DNA of 64,000 nucleotides from Nocardioides gilvus (GCF_003194605.1 NZ_QHKY01000006.1:179911-243910); one strand, 5' to 3'; positions 25,773 through 35,211 are shown, counted from the first letter of the stretch. The notes: generated by a model not told the origin, from the letters alone. A program made the numbers and translations.

Positions 25773-26825
25773 ATGGACATGGATCTGCGGCAGCGCCGAC
25801 GAGCCAGCCTGGAGTTCCTCGGGTCGGTCCAGCACTTCGCCGGCCGTACCCTCCAGTCGGCCGCGGCCGCCCAGTACGAGGCCGCGGTCCCCGCGCCGCC
25901 GGACTCCCTCGACGAGCGCCGTGAATCGGTGCACTCGACCCTCGACGGCAGCAGCGTCTGGGAGTTCGACAGGTTCCTGACCCGCTGGGTCGCCGAGGAG
26001 ATCTACGTCCGGGCACTCCCCGCGATCGAGGAGATCCGTGGGGGAGTGGAGAAGTGGCTCGACGTCGCCCGCCCCAGCGGCACGCTGACCCTCGACCCCG
26101 ACCTGGTCCCGCCCGCCTACTGGGAGCACGGTTTCCACCTGGCCCCCGGCGGCTGGGACGGACACGACCTGATGGGACCGGCGATCTCCGAGCTGGTCTT
26201 CGCCTACGTGCTGACCCCCGGCGGCGTCGGTGCGGTGCGCGCCGGGGAGAACCTCAACGACCAGCGCAGCCAGGTCGCCGGCGAGACCCGGCGTACGGAC
26301 TACGAGCACGTGGTCGAGCTCGGCGCCAGCAGCGGTCGCTTCACCTTCGCCCTGCGTCGCCGCCTGCCCGACGCGCGGATCACCGCTGTCGAGCTGTCGG
26401 AGTCGGCACTGCGCCACGCGCACGCCCTGTCGGCCGACAAGGGGGCCCGCATCGACTGGTGGCAGGGCGCGGCGGAGGACACCAAGCTCGAGTCCGGCAG
26501 CGCCGACCTCGTGGCCTGCTACACCCTGCTCCACGAGTGCCCTGCCGAGGTCAACCTCCAGATCTTGGCCGAGGCGTTCCGACTCCTCGAGCCCGGCGGC
26601 GACCTGATGATCAGCGAGATCGCGCCCTACGAGCACCAGAACGCCTTCCGCGCGGTCGTCCTCGACTGGGAGACCGAGAACCGTGGCGAGCCGTACTGGC
26701 GTGAGGTCATGGCCCTCGACCTCCACCGGGCGCTCGCGGACGCGGGCTTCGTCGACATCGAGTCCTACGGCGTGGGAGGTGGCGTCTACCCCTGGGTCAC
26801 CCGCGCCACCAAGCCCGCCGCCTGA
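25773..26825 (+). CDS. SAM-dependent methyltransferase, copy 1
   Basis: 350 residues, AAAGGAGACC before the ATG. An N-terminal ~150-residue helical region specific to this pair (PPAYWEHGFHLAPGGWDGHDLMGP) precedes a class I methyltransferase fold: motif I VVELGASSGRFTFALRRRLP, post-I ITAVELSESAL, and LVACYTLLHECPAEVNLQILAEAFRLLEPGGDLMISE. It is paralogous to the protein encoded at 28775. The acceptor is unknown. It sits in an operon with transport genes and not with a biosynthetic cluster; motif I has SS where copy 2 has the canonical CG-T. Confidence 0.82.
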   Translation: MDMDLRQRRRASLEFLGSVQHFAGRTLQSAAAAQYEAAVPAPPDSLDERRESVHSTLDGSSVWEFDRFLTRWVAEEIYVRALPAIEEIRGGVEKWLDVARPSGTLTLDPDLVPPAYWEHGFHLAPGGWDGHDLMGPAISELVFAYVLTPGGVGAVRAGENLNDQRSQVAGETRRTDYEHVVELGASSGRFTFALRRRLPDARITAVELSESALRHAHALSADKGARIDWWQGAAEDTKLESGSADLVACYTLLHECPAEVNLQILAEAFRLLEPGGDLMISEIAPYEHQNAFRAVVLDWETENRGEPYWREVMALDLHRALADAGFVDIESYGVGGGVYPWVTRATKPAA

Positions 26826-26850
26826 CCTCCACAAGAGAAGGAGACATCCC

Positions 26851-27156
26851 ATGACCGGTGGAGACGTCCCGAACCGCCCCCACTACCTCGGCTCCGACCG
26901 GCTCGATGATCTGGCTCGGATGATCACCGAACTCACCTCAGAGCTCTGGATCCTCAAGGACCGCAACATGGTGCTCGAGAAACTGCTTGCAGAGGCCGGG
27001 GTGGTGACCGTCGAGTCGATCGACTCCTACCAGCCCGACGCCGAGACCGCAGCTCACATTGCCGCGGAACGCAGCGCCCTGGCGGCCCGCATCTTCGGAG
27101 CCGTCCTCCCCAACGACCAGAGGCTGGAACGCGAGCTCGGCACGGTCCATCCCTGA
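26851..27156 (+). CDS. Small protein of unknown family, paralogue 1
   Basis: 101 residues; AGAAGGAGA lies before the ATG. No known domain is recognised. Predicted as helical: LARMITELTSELWILKDRNMVLEKLLAEAGVV. Aligned by eye with the protein at 31992 it shares LxRMxxExTSEL, DRxxxxExLL, SIxxxxPxxETAA and ERxxLxxR, so the two are clear paralogues within one operon. There is no signal peptide or membrane helix. It lies 25 bases after methyltransferase 1 and 66 before the binding protein. A role as a subunit or chaperone of the methyltransferases or transporter is speculation. Confidence 0.65.
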   Translation: MTGGDVPNRPHYLGSDRLDDLARMITELTSELWILKDRNMVLEKLLAEAGVVTVESIDSYQPDAETAAHIAAERSALAARIFGAVLPNDQRLERELGTVHP

Positions 27157-27222
27157 TCAGCACCACCAGTACGTGTGCACCACAACCCCCACTGACCTGC
27201 ACTGACAACCCGAGGACACACC

Positions 27223-28740
27223 ATGACCCCCACCCCGAAGAGTTCGCGTCGTTTCCGGCTCGCGGCCGCCGCCGTCGCCGTCACCCTGAGTGCCTCCCTG
27301 CTGACCGCGTGCGGTGGCGACTCGGACTCCGGTTCGTCCGACACCGACAAGCTTGTCGTCGGGACCACCATCTCGCTCGGCCAGATCGACCCGATGGCCA
27401 TGCAGTACAAGACGGTCCAGCACAACGTCTTCGACGGTCTCGTCCGTGTGGACTCCGAGGGCAAGGTCGAGCCTCGTCTCGCCACCGAGTGGACCGCGGT
27501 CGACGACACGACCTGGGACTTCACCCTGCGTGAGGGTGTGACCTTCCACGACGGCTCCGAGGTCACCGCTGAGGACGTCGTGTACTCGTTCACCGAGCCC
27601 AAGAAGTTGCAGTCCCTCGCCTCCACCCTGATCTTCTCGATCACCGGCGTCGAGGCCATCGACGAGAAGACCGTACGCATCACCACCGCTGAGCCCGACC
27701 CGCTCGTCCTGAAGTCGATCGGGCAGATTTCCATCGTCCCGAAGGCGATCTACTCCGACCTCGGTCCTGAGGGCTTCTCGAAGGCCCCTGTCGGCACGGG
27801 CCCCTACACGGTGAAGGCCATCGACGGTGACCAGAAGGTCACCCTCGAGGCGTACGACGAGTTCTGGGACGAGAAGGCCAGGACCAAGACCGTCGAGGTC
27901 CAGTACTTCGCTGACGGCAACGCCCTGGCCACCGCCTTCGAGTCTGGGCAGGTCGAGGTCGCGCACGAGCTTCCCCCGACCGCGCTGAAGACCCTCGAGG
28001 GCAACTCCGACTTCGTCGTGGAGTCGGGCTACGCGGGGAACCAGAACATGATCACCTTCAACTCCACGAAGGGCGTGTTCGCCGACGAGGCCGCGCGTGA
28101 GGCGGCCAACCAGGCTGTCGACGCCGAGGCACTCATCGAGGCCCTCACCTACGGCAAGGGTCTGCTCGAGGACGGCCAGCTCCCGATCGAGGGCATCTTC
28201 GGGTACTCCTCCGACATCACCCGCCCCGCCTTCGACCTCGACGCCGCGAAGGCAGCCGTCAAGGCCGCTGGTGTCGAGGGCGCCAAGATCAAGGTCGCCG
28301 GCCCGTCGCTGTACAAGCCGCTGCTCGAGGCCGTCGCCGCGCAGCTCGCGGAGGCCGGTTTCGAGCCCACCGTGGATGCACTGGAGATCTCGGTGTGGCT
28401 CGAGGGCCTGCGCAACGGCTCCGACGCGGACGTCTTCTACAAGGGCGTCTCCGACATGGGCTACTTCGACGCCGACCGTTCGCTGTCCCAGTTGGCCCGC
28501 GGCGACAACGCCATGGTCAAGGACGCCAGGTTCGATGAGCTGTACTCCGCACAGCGCACCGAGATGGACGCGGACAAGCGTGCCGACGCCATCACCGAGG
28601 TCAGCAAGTACGTGGCGGACCAGGACCTGGTGCTGTGGACGTACGGCCGCCCGAGCGTCAACGCCCACGCCGACGAGGTCTCCGGACTCTCGTTCGACTC
28701 CGGCCTGATGCTCCTGCTCGACGACGCCGCCAAGAACTGA
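27223..28740 (+). CDS. ABC importer substrate-binding lipoprotein (family 5)
   Basis: 505 residues. Lipoprotein signal: basic RRFRLAAAAVAVTLSASL followed by the lipobox LTAC at about residue 29 and a Gly/Ser/Asp-rich linker. The mature part is an SBP_bac_5 protein: FDGLVRVDSEGKVEPRLATEW and TFHDGSEVTAEDVVYSF are characteristic. The family binds oligopeptides, nickel chelates, opines and many other solutes, so the ligand cannot be read from sequence. Membrane-anchored on the outer face, it delivers ligand to the permeases at 32295 and 33224. Confidence 0.9.
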   Translation: MTPTPKSSRRFRLAAAAVAVTLSASLLTACGGDSDSGSSDTDKLVVGTTISLGQIDPMAMQYKTVQHNVFDGLVRVDSEGKVEPRLATEWTAVDDTTWDFTLREGVTFHDGSEVTAEDVVYSFTEPKKLQSLASTLIFSITGVEAIDEKTVRITTAEPDPLVLKSIGQISIVPKAIYSDLGPEGFSKAPVGTGPYTVKAIDGDQKVTLEAYDEFWDEKARTKTVEVQYFADGNALATAFESGQVEVAHELPPTALKTLEGNSDFVVESGYAGNQNMITFNSTKGVFADEAAREAANQAVDAEALIEALTYGKGLLEDGQLPIEGIFGYSSDITRPAFDLDAAKAAVKAAGVEGAKIKVAGPSLYKPLLEAVAAQLAEAGFEPTVDALEISVWLEGLRNGSDADVFYKGVSDMGYFDADRSLSQLARGDNAMVKDARFDELYSAQRTEMDADKRADAITEVSKYVADQDLVLWTYGRPSVNAHADEVSGLSFDSGLMLLLDDAAKN

Positions 28741-28774
28741 CGCGCGTCTCTCTCCTCGATCCGAAAGGCACGCC

Positions 28775-29860
28775 ATGAGCACGGTCTCCGCCCAGAGCGA
28801 CACCCGCACTCCCGGGCAGCGCATCGACCAGCGAGGTCGCGCCGAACTCGAGTTCGTCGTGGCTCTGCGGACCGGCATGACCAGCGCCCTGCGCAGCCAG
28901 GTGCGCCGTCGGATCGAGGAGAGCGGTGTCCTCGACCGAGACACCGTAGACACCTCTGACATCGTCTCCGTACGTGAGGCGGTCGACCCGCTGGTCGAGG
29001 CCTCCGCAGCCCACCGGTTCCAGGCAGCCACGCTGCGCTGGAGCCGTGAGATCTCGACCGCCCGCGGGGTGCAGGCCTTCGACCGCAGCCGTGAGCGCCT
29101 CGAGACCCTCGCCGTCCCCTCGTCGCCGGTGGAGGACTTCACCGGCGGCGAGGTCCCGCGCTACTGGTCGTACGAGTTCCACGCGACCGAGGGAGGTTGG
29201 GACGGTCACGAGCACATGGGGTTCGTGCACCACGAGATGGTGTACCACTACCTCCTGACCAAGATCTACGGAGGCGGTGGCGACATCTTCGCGCTGCGCC
29301 GCGCGTTCGCCGACCGAGCCCCGGCGCAGGCCTACCGGTCAATCGTCGACCTGGGTTGCGGCACCGGTCAGTACACGCTGAAGCTGGCCGAGGCGTACCC
29401 GGACGCCAGGATCACCGCGCTCGACCTCTCGCAGTCCGAGCTGAACTACGCGAAGAGGCGCAGTGAGGATGCCGGACTGGACATCGCCTTCCGTCGCGCG
29501 GCCGCCGAGAAGACGGGGTTGGCGGACGGCTCGGCCGACCTGGTCACCTCCTACATCCTGCTCCACGAGATGCCGCCCCACGCCATCCGGTCGGTCTTCG
29601 ACGAGGCCTTCCGCCTCCTCGAGCCGGGTGGTCACGTCCACTTCGGCGACGTCGGTGCGTACGCGGGCAGGTCCGGCTACGACGCCTGGAACGACGACTG
29701 GGACGCCGAGCACGGCAACGAGCCGTGGTGGCGCCTGGCGGCGACCACCGACATCGCCCAGATCGCGCGTGAGGCCGGCTTCGTCGACGTCGAGCGTTAC
29801 GAACTCCTGCCGGGCGGTCACCCGATGGGCACAACCGCCCGCAAGCCTGAGGAGGCCTGA
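28775..29860 (+). CDS. SAM-dependent methyltransferase, copy 2
   Basis: 361 residues, class I fold with canonical motif I IVDLGCGTGQYTLKLAEAYP near residue 190 and ITALDLSQSELNYA. The N-terminal region has the pair-specific VPRYWSYEFHATEGGWDGHEHMGF and is similar along its length to the protein at 25773. It lies between the binding protein and the transporter ATPases; its TGA overlaps the next ATG by one base (TGATG), so it is part of the transport transcript. A methyltransferase embedded in an importer operon suggests the imported compound, or a precursor, is methylated. Confidence 0.85.
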   Translation: MSTVSAQSDTRTPGQRIDQRGRAELEFVVALRTGMTSALRSQVRRRIEESGVLDRDTVDTSDIVSVREAVDPLVEASAAHRFQAATLRWSREISTARGVQAFDRSRERLETLAVPSSPVEDFTGGEVPRYWSYEFHATEGGWDGHEHMGFVHHEMVYHYLLTKIYGGGGDIFALRRAFADRAPAQAYRSIVDLGCGTGQYTLKLAEAYPDARITALDLSQSELNYAKRRSEDAGLDIAFRRAAAEKTGLADGSADLVTSYILLHEMPPHAIRSVFDEAFRLLEPGGHVHFGDVGAYAGRSGYDAWNDDWDAEHGNEPWWRLAATTDIAQIAREAGFVDVERYELLPGGHPMGTTARKPEEA

Positions 29861-30906
29861 TGGCCAGCACTCTCACCCCCACCCCCAGCCCCGGCCGCGT
29901 CGCCCACCGCGTGCCGCCAGCTGTCTCGCTGGAGGACGTGACGGTCACTCTGCCGCGCGCCAGCGGAGACCTGCAGATCCTGCACGGCGTCTCCTTCAAG
30001 GTGCCTGCCGGGTCGGTGGTGGCCCTGGCCGGTGAGTCCGGCTCGGGCAAGTCGACCGCGGCCCTCTCCCTGATGCGGCTGCTGCCGTGGGGAGCCGAGG
30101 TCGGTGGTCGCATCATGGCGGGTGATCGTGACGTCGCGGCCATGAGCAAGGAGGAGTTGCGGCTGTTCCGGAGCAAGGAGGCCCGCATCATCCTGCAGGA
30201 CCCGTGGTCCTCGCTGCACCCGATGAAGTCCGTCGGCTCGCAGCTCATCGAGTCCGCGCGTGCGTCCGACCCGGCGCTGAGCAAGGCGCAGGCGCGCGAA
30301 CTCGCCGTCGAGACGATGAAGCGGGTGCACATCCCTGACCCGAAGAGCCGACTCAAGGCCTACCCGCACGAGATGTCGGGCGGTCAGCTGCAGCGGGTGC
30401 TGATCGCGATGGCGCTGGTCGCCAGGCCGACGCTGCTGGTGTGTGACGAGCCGACCACCGCGCTCGACGTCTCCACCCAGGCCCAGATCCTCGAGCTCTT
30501 GCGTGAGCTCAACCGTGAGATGGGCCTGACGATCGTCATCGCCACGCACGACCTGGACGTGATCGCCGGCCTGGCCGACCGTCTGGTCGTCATGTACGCC
30601 GGCCGGGTCGTCGAGGAGGGGCCCACCGCTCAGGTGATGGCGAACCCGCAGCACCCCTACACGTGGGCGCTGCTGGCAACCGCGCCCAAGCACAACAGGG
30701 GCGAGCGGATGCTCACCATCGAGGGTCGTCCTCCGGCGCTCGACGCGCTTCCGCCGGGTTGTTCCTTCGCCGAGCGGTGCGAGTTCACCACCGCGAGGTG
30801 CCTCGAGACCCGTCCCGAGCTGGTCCTGGTGGACGAGCCCAGTCGACACCGCACCGCCTGTCTGCGTGTGCAGGCCGACCAGAGCGTGAGCGAGGAGGTC
30901 CGATGA
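29860..30906 (+). CDS. Oligopeptide-type ABC importer ATPase (OppD-like)
   Basis: 348 residues. Walker [10 protein letters not shown] near residue 59, Q-loop [12 protein letters not shown], signature MSGGQLQRV, Walker [13 protein letters not shown] and H-loop ATHDL. The C-terminus has the oligopeptide/dipeptide tail with [12 protein letters not shown] and further cysteines (CLETRPEL) that bind an Fe-S cluster in some OppD/F proteins. It couples ATP hydrolysis to uptake through the permease pair. Overlaps both neighbours. Confidence 0.92.
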   Translation: MASTLTPTPSPGRVAHRVPPAVSLEDVTVTLPRASGDLQILHGVSFKVPAGSVVALAGESGSGKSTAALSLMRLLPWGAEVGGRIMAGDRDVAAMSKEELRLFRSKEARIILQDPWSSLHPMKSVGSQLIESARASDPALSKAQARELAVETMKRVHIPDPKSRLKAYPHEMSGGQLQRVLIAMALVARPTLLVCDEPTTALDVSTQAQILELLRELNREMGLTIVIATHDLDVIAGLADRLVVMYAGRVVEEGPTAQVMANPQHPYTWALLATAPKHNRGERMLTIEGRPPALDALPPGCSFAERCEFTTARCLETRPELVLVDEPSRHRTACLRVQADQSVSEEVR

Positions 30907-31982
30907 GCACGCCCCCGATCATCCGCACGGGCAAGACAGCGGTCGACCCGACCGACGTGGTCCTGGAGCTGGACGAGGTCGTCCAGACGTTCCACGGCAA
31001 GGGCGGTCTCAAGGTCCACGCCGTCAACGGGGTCTCCTTGAAGATCGCCCGGGGTGAGACCCTGGGCCTCGTCGGCGAGTCCGGCAGCGGCAAGACCACC
31101 GTGGGGCGGGCAGCGCTGCGCCTCTACACCCCGACCTCGGGGAGGATCACCTTCGAGGGCGCGGACGTCTCGCGGGTCAAGGGTCGCAAGCTGCGCCGGA
31201 TACTGCGCCGTCGCTCGTCGATGGTCTTCCAGAACCCGAGCACTTCGCTCAACGGCTACATGCGCCTGGGAGAGATCCTGCGCGAGCCGCTGGACGTGCA
31301 CAGGGTCGGCACCCCGGCCGAGCGCAAGCGGAAGGTCGAGGAGATCCTCGACGTCATCGGTCTGGATGCTGCGTACGCCCAGCGCTACCCGCACGAGCTC
31401 TCCGGGGGTCAGCGCCAGCGTGTGGGTATCGCGCGGGCCCTGATGCTTGATCCGTCCCTGATCGTGGCCGACGAGCCGACCGCCTCACTCGACGTCTCGG
31501 TGCAGGCCCAGATCGTCAACCTGCTCGAGGACATCCAGGCCGAACGTGGCCTGGCCTACCTCTTCATCACCCACGACCTGGCTCTGGTCCGTCGCATCAG
31601 CCACCGGATCGCGGTCATGTACCTGGGGCGCATCGTCGAGCTGGGGGCCGCCGAGGACGTCTTCGCTCGACCCCAGCACCCCTACACGGCGTCCCTGGCG
31701 TCGATGGAGCTGACGCCCGAGCACCAGATCATCCCCGAGGGCGAACTCCCGTCCCCGGCCAACCCGCCGCCGGGTTGTTCGTTCCACCAGCGCTGTCCCA
31801 TCGCCCGCCCGCAGTGTGCGAGAGAACGCCCGGAGCTGACGGAGGTCGCCGACGTGGTGTCGGGGCAGCCCCGCTCCTTCGCCTGCCACTTCCCGGGTGA
31901 GCTCACGCTGGCTCTGGCCGACGAGCGCGTCGTCACCGTCCCTCCGCCCCTTCCCGTCGTCCCGGCCCTCGCGGCCCGTTAG
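30903..31982 (+). CDS. Oligopeptide-type ABC importer ATPase (OppF-like)
   Basis: 359 residues from the ATG overlapping the OppD-like stop (ATGA). Walker [10 protein letters not shown] near residue 59, signature [15 protein letters not shown], Walker [15 protein letters not shown]-loop ITHDLALV, and the C-terminal [20 protein letters not shown] cysteine cluster. It forms the ATPase dimer with the preceding protein. Followed after nine bases by the second small paralogue. Confidence 0.92.
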   Translation: MSTPPIIRTGKTAVDPTDVVLELDEVVQTFHGKGGLKVHAVNGVSLKIARGETLGLVGESGSGKTTVGRAALRLYTPTSGRITFEGADVSRVKGRKLRRILRRRSSMVFQNPSTSLNGYMRLGEILREPLDVHRVGTPAERKRKVEEILDVIGLDAAYAQRYPHELSGGQRQRVGIARALMLDPSLIVADEPTASLDVSVQAQIVNLLEDIQAERGLAYLFITHDLALVRRISHRIAVMYLGRIVELGAAEDVFARPQHPYTASLASMELTPEHQIIPEGELPSPANPPPGCSFHQRCPIARPQCARERPELTEVADVVSGQPRSFACHFPGELTLALADERVVTVPPPLPVVPALAAR

Positions 31983-31991
31983 GAGGAACCC

Positions 31992-32288
31992 ATGCCCGGC
32001 CATGCACAGGACCACCCCCGGTATCTCGACAGCGCCATCGACGTCGACACCCTCTACCGGATGCTGCTCGAGGTCACGTCCGAGCTCTCCGTCACCCGTG
32101 ATCGACTGATCCTGGTCGAGTCGCTCCTCGTGGACAAGGGGCTCTTGGACGACGCGTCGATCGAGCTGGCCGCCTTCGCCCCCGAGACCGCGGCCAGACT
32201 CGACCGGGAGCGCAAGCTCCTCGTGTCCCGTCTGGCGGCCAGCGTCCAGGACTCCGCCCCGGGCGCAGTCGTTCCGGACGGTGGGTAG
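31992..32288 (+). CDS. Small protein of unknown family, paralogue 2
   Basis: 98 residues, AGGAGG seven bases before the ATG. Core IDVDTLYRMLLEVTSELSVTRDRLILVESLLVDKG is probably helical and matches the protein at 26851 at many positions (TSEL, DR, E-LL, ETAA, ER..L..R). No catalytic motif or metal site is visible. It is inserted between the ATPase and permease genes, an unusual place for an accessory gene; equal spacing and good ribosome sites argue that it is a real, expressed component. Confidence 0.65.
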   Translation: MPGHAQDHPRYLDSAIDVDTLYRMLLEVTSELSVTRDRLILVESLLVDKGLLDDASIELAAFAPETAARLDRERKLLVSRLAASVQDSAPGAVVPDGG

Positions 32289-32294
32289 ACGTTG

Positions 32295-33224
32295 ATGAAC
32301 ATCCTCCGCTTCCTGTTCTGGAAGGCCGTGCTGCTGCTGATCGTGCTGGTCGGTGTCACCACGCTCATGTTCTTCCTGACCCGCGCCACCGGTGACCCGG
32401 CCGTGCTCATGTCGCCGCCCGAGGCGAGCGACGCGGTCATCGAGGCGACCCGTCAGCGGCTGGGCCTGGATCGGCCGCTGCTCGTGCAGTTCTGGGAGAC
32501 CCTGGTCAACACGTTCACCCTGGACTGGGGTTCTTCGTACGCGCTCGGTTCCGAGGTCCGCCCGTTGGTGATGGACCGCCTGGTCCCGAGCCTGTCGCTG
32601 GTCGTTCCCGCGCTGGTCCTGGCGGCTGCACTGGCCGGTGTCATCGGCACCTACGCCGCGCTGCACCAGGCGGACGTACGGGGCCGCTTCCTGATGGGCG
32701 CCGCCTTTGTCCTGGACGGCATCCCCTACTTCCTCATCGCCCTGGTGCTCGTGCTGGTCCTGGCAATCCAGATGGGTGTCCTTCCCGCCACGGGCGGCGA
32801 CGGGGGAGTGGCACTGGTGATCCCGATCGCTGTGCTGACGATCCAAGGGTTCGCGACGCTGTCGCGGCTGACCCGGGGACAGTTGATCGACTCCCTGAGC
32901 CAGGGCCCGGTCACGATGGCCAAGTCGAAGGGGTTGCCCGCTCGCACCGTGCTGTTCCAGCACGCGGTGCCGCTCGCGCTGCCTCCGCTCATCGCCTACC
33001 TGGGCATCCTCTTCTCGTTCATGATCGGCTCACTCCTGATCCTCGAGTCGATGCTCAACTACCCGGGTCTGGGCCAACTCCTCGTGCGAGCGGTGAACCA
33101 GCGTGACTTCCCGATCGTCCAGGCCGCGGTGATCGTCATTGCCGTCCTGATCACCCTGGTCAACATCGTCATGGACACGATCGTCAGGGTCCTCGACCCC
33201 CGTCTGCGAACGAAGGTGTCCTGA
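32295..33224 (+). CDS. ABC importer permease, DppB/OppB type
   Basis: 309 residues with six membrane helices, the first at residues ~8-30. The EAA-like ATPase contact loop is MAKSKGLPARTVLFQHAVPLALPPLI near residue 210. DGIPYFLIALVLVLVL and IGSLLILESMLNYPGLGQLL are typical family 5 permease segments. I use the ATG at 32295; a TTG just before it (32292) is possible. It overlaps the next permease by one base (TGATG). Confidence 0.92.
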   Translation: MNILRFLFWKAVLLLIVLVGVTTLMFFLTRATGDPAVLMSPPEASDAVIEATRQRLGLDRPLLVQFWETLVNTFTLDWGSSYALGSEVRPLVMDRLVPSLSLVVPALVLAAALAGVIGTYAALHQADVRGRFLMGAAFVLDGIPYFLIALVLVLVLAIQMGVLPATGGDGGVALVIPIAVLTIQGFATLSRLTRGQLIDSLSQGPVTMAKSKGLPARTVLFQHAVPLALPPLIAYLGILFSFMIGSLLILESMLNYPGLGQLLVRAVNQRDFPIVQAAVIVIAVLITLVNIVMDTIVRVLDPRLRTKVS

Positions 33225-34249
33225 TGAACAACGACCACAACCAGCCTCCCGCTGAGGCGGGCAAGGCACACATGCCGTCCGTCGTGACCGAGGGCGATCC
33301 GTGGGGGTCCGTCCCCACCGTGGCCGGGATCGAGCCGCAGAACGCCGGGGAAGCGATCCCGCGCAAGGCACCTGGGCGTCTCCGCGAGATCCTGCGCAAG
33401 GCGTGGGGCAATCCCTCGGGTCGCGTCGGATTCGTGCTGCTCGGCCTGCTGGTACTGGCTGCGGTGTTCGCCCCCTTGATCGCACCCCACGACCCGGTGG
33501 TGCAGACCCTGGCCGCGACCAACGAGGCACCGGTCTGGTTGGGGGGAGAGAGCGGGTACCTGTTGGGTGCTGACTCCCTGGGCCGCGACGTGCTGAGCCG
33601 CGTCCTGCACGGGCTACGTCTCTCGTTGCTCGTGGGCATCGTCGCCGCCACGGTCTCTGCTCTGCTCGGTCTGACGCTGGGGATCCTTGCCGGGTGGTAC
33701 GAGGACACCTTGGGCAAGGTGCTGATGCGCCTGGCCGACATCCAGTTCGCCGTCCCGTTCGTCGCCGTCGGCATCGCGCTGACCGCGGCCCTGGGGCCGG
33801 GCCTCGGCCCGGTGCTGGTGATCCTCTCGGTGTGGGGCTGGACCACCTACGCGCGCACCATCGCCAACTCGGTCGCCCAGGTCAAGCGGGCCGACTTCGT
33901 GACCGCTGCTCGTACCCTGGGCGCGGGCACGGGACGGATCATGGTCAAGCACGTCGCGCCGAGCGTCCTGGCACCGGTCGTGGTGCTCTGGTCGACGAGC
34001 GCTGGCGTGCTCATCCTGGCTGAGTCGGGTCTGTCCCTGCTGGGCCTCGGTGTCCAGGCCCCCGGCTTCTCGTTGGGTTCGATGCTCTCCGACGGTCAGG
34101 TCGCGCTGCGACTGTCCTGGTGGGCGGTGCTCTTCCCGGGCACGGCACTGCTGCTGATCGTGCTTGCCTTCAACATGATCGGCGACGCCCTGCGCGACGC
34201 CTTCAACCCGTCCTCGTCGCTGGCGCCGAAGAACCCCGAACTCGTCTGA
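33224..34249 (+). CDS. ABC importer permease, DppC/OppC type
   Basis: 341 residues: a hydrophilic ~65-residue N-terminus, then the OppC N-terminal helix (GFVLLGLLVLAAVFAPLIAPHDP) and five more membrane segments. The coupling loop is VTAARTLGAGTGRIMVKHVAPSVLAPVVV near residue 230. GADSLGRDVLSRVLHGLRLSL is a family signature. Last gene of the importer operon, convergent with IclR 2. Confidence 0.92.
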   Translation: MNNDHNQPPAEAGKAHMPSVVTEGDPWGSVPTVAGIEPQNAGEAIPRKAPGRLREILRKAWGNPSGRVGFVLLGLLVLAAVFAPLIAPHDPVVQTLAATNEAPVWLGGESGYLLGADSLGRDVLSRVLHGLRLSLLVGIVAATVSALLGLTLGILAGWYEDTLGKVLMRLADIQFAVPFVAVGIALTAALGPGLGPVLVILSVWGWTTYARTIANSVAQVKRADFVTAARTLGAGTGRIMVKHVAPSVLAPVVVLWSTSAGVLILAESGLSLLGLGVQAPGFSLGSMLSDGQVALRLSWWAVLFPGTALLLIVLAFNMIGDALRDAFNPSSSLAPKNPELV

Positions 34250-34286
34250 GTCGACGATGTCGTGCGCACCGGACCGGGCCGACTCA
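34247..34286. terminator. Possible weak bidirectional terminator
   Basis: TGAGTCG (34247-34253) pairs with CGACTCA (34280-34286) across a GC-rich 26-base loop. It overlaps the stop codons of the permease and the IclR 2 gene. Confidence 0.35.
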
Positions 34287-35048
34287 ACTGAGGGCCGCGG
34301 AGATCCGCTGTCCGACGGTCCGGACCTTCTCGATGATCGTGGCACGAAGCGCGTCGTCGGTGCGGAAGACGGGGGCAGCGGTCCCGATGGCAGCCACCAC
34401 GCTGTCCCCGACACGGATCGCGGCGGCACAGCCCCAGATGCCCTCGTCGACCTCCTCGAAGCTCTGGGTCCAACCCTCAGCACGGGTCACGTCCAGGGCG
34501 GCGGGAGTGAGGAGTTGGAGACGTTCAGGGCTCAGTCCAGGGCTGATGCTGTCCACGTACCGACGGCGCTCGGCGATCGGCATCGCCGAGAGCAGAATCC
34601 TGGAGAGGGAGCCGGCGTGCAGATCCATCGCCTGACCGCGGTCGAACTGCAGGCGTACCGGGCGTTGGGACTCCACCCGGTCGACGCAGTACGCGGACGT
34701 CCCTCCTCGGCGAGCGATCAGCACCGTCTCCCCGATCTCGTCGCGCAGCCTGGTCATCTCCGGCAGTGCGACCTCGGCGAGTGGGGCCTGGGCGGCCTCA
34801 CACGCCCGGGAGAGGCCGAAGACGAGATCGGTCACGCGGTAGGTGTTGTGGGGAGCGCTGTCGAGCAGGCCGACCTCGCGCAGCAGGCCCACGTACCGGT
34901 AGGTCGAGGTGGTCGAGAGGCCGAGCTCGGCGGCGAGTTCGGCGACCGACCAGGTGGGCTGCTCCTCGGTGAAGAGCAGGAGCGTGTTGAGCAGTTTGCG
35001 ACTGCTGCTGGCCCCGCTGACCCGGGGGGCGTTCTCGGATGAAGGCAC
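34284..35048 (-). CDS. IclR family regulator 2
   Basis: 254 residues from a GTG with GAGGAG five bases upstream. N-terminal winged helix: SRKLLNTLLLFTEEQPTWSVAELAAELGLSTTSTYRYVGLLREVGLLD; effector domain with GETVLIARRGGTSAYCVDRVESQRPVRLQFDRGQAMDLHAGSLSRILL. Divergent from the nitrilase gene at 35207, whose upstream region carries repeated TCCA-N5-TGRA dyads. Likely a local regulator of the 35.2-42.4 kb catabolic operon responding to a pathway intermediate, while IclR 1 handles the transport operon. Confidence 0.88.
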   Translation of the reverse strand: MPSSENAPRVSGASSSRKLLNTLLLFTEEQPTWSVAELAAELGLSTTSTYRYVGLLREVGLLDSAPHNTYRVTDLVFGLSRACEAAQAPLAEVALPEMTRLRDEIGETVLIARRGGTSAYCVDRVESQRPVRLQFDRGQAMDLHAGSLSRILLSAMPIAERRRYVDSISPGLSPERLQLLTPAALDVTRAEGWTQSFEEVDEGIWGCAAAIRVGDSVVAAIGTAAPVFRTDDALRATIIEKVRTVGQRISAALS

Positions 35049-35129
35049 TGGCTCCTCAGTTCTGCTGGTGGGACGGATCTCCGACCACTTGATTTTCGCA
35101 TGGTGGGAATGAACTGCGAAGAAGCACCG

Positions 35130-35137
35130 CCATATGG
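35130..35137. promoter_or_regulatory. Palindrome CCATATGG upstream of the catabolic operon
   Basis: A perfect 8-bp palindrome resembling the half-site spacing of the two dyads downstream. A separate inverted repeat TTCGCA (35095-35100)/TGCGAA (35115-35120) lies nearer IclR 2. Confidence 0.35.
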
Positions 35138-35177
35138 AGGCAGGGCTTGCTGACGCTGTCGTTCTTGGTAATCTATA

Positions 35178-35211
35178 TCCACAATATGGAAGGAATTATC
35201 CACATTATGAA
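35178..35211. promoter_or_regulatory. Two operator-like dyads 21 bases apart
   Basis: TCCACAATATGGA (35178-35190) and TCCACATTATGAA (35199-35211) share TCCACAWTATGRA and are spaced exactly two helical turns. The second covers the start codon chosen for the nitrilase gene. Confidence 0.55.

Noticed and set aside
24315..26852. 845-codon open frame on the minus strand
   Set aside because: Antisense to the flavoprotein and methyltransferase 1, with no recognisable domain and repetitive composition.
35147..35206. Hydrophobic N-terminal extension of the nitrilase as a signal peptide
   Set aside because: Residues MLTLSFLVIYIHNM derive from the AT-rich operator region, have no basic start or ribosome site, and nitrilases are cytoplasmic.
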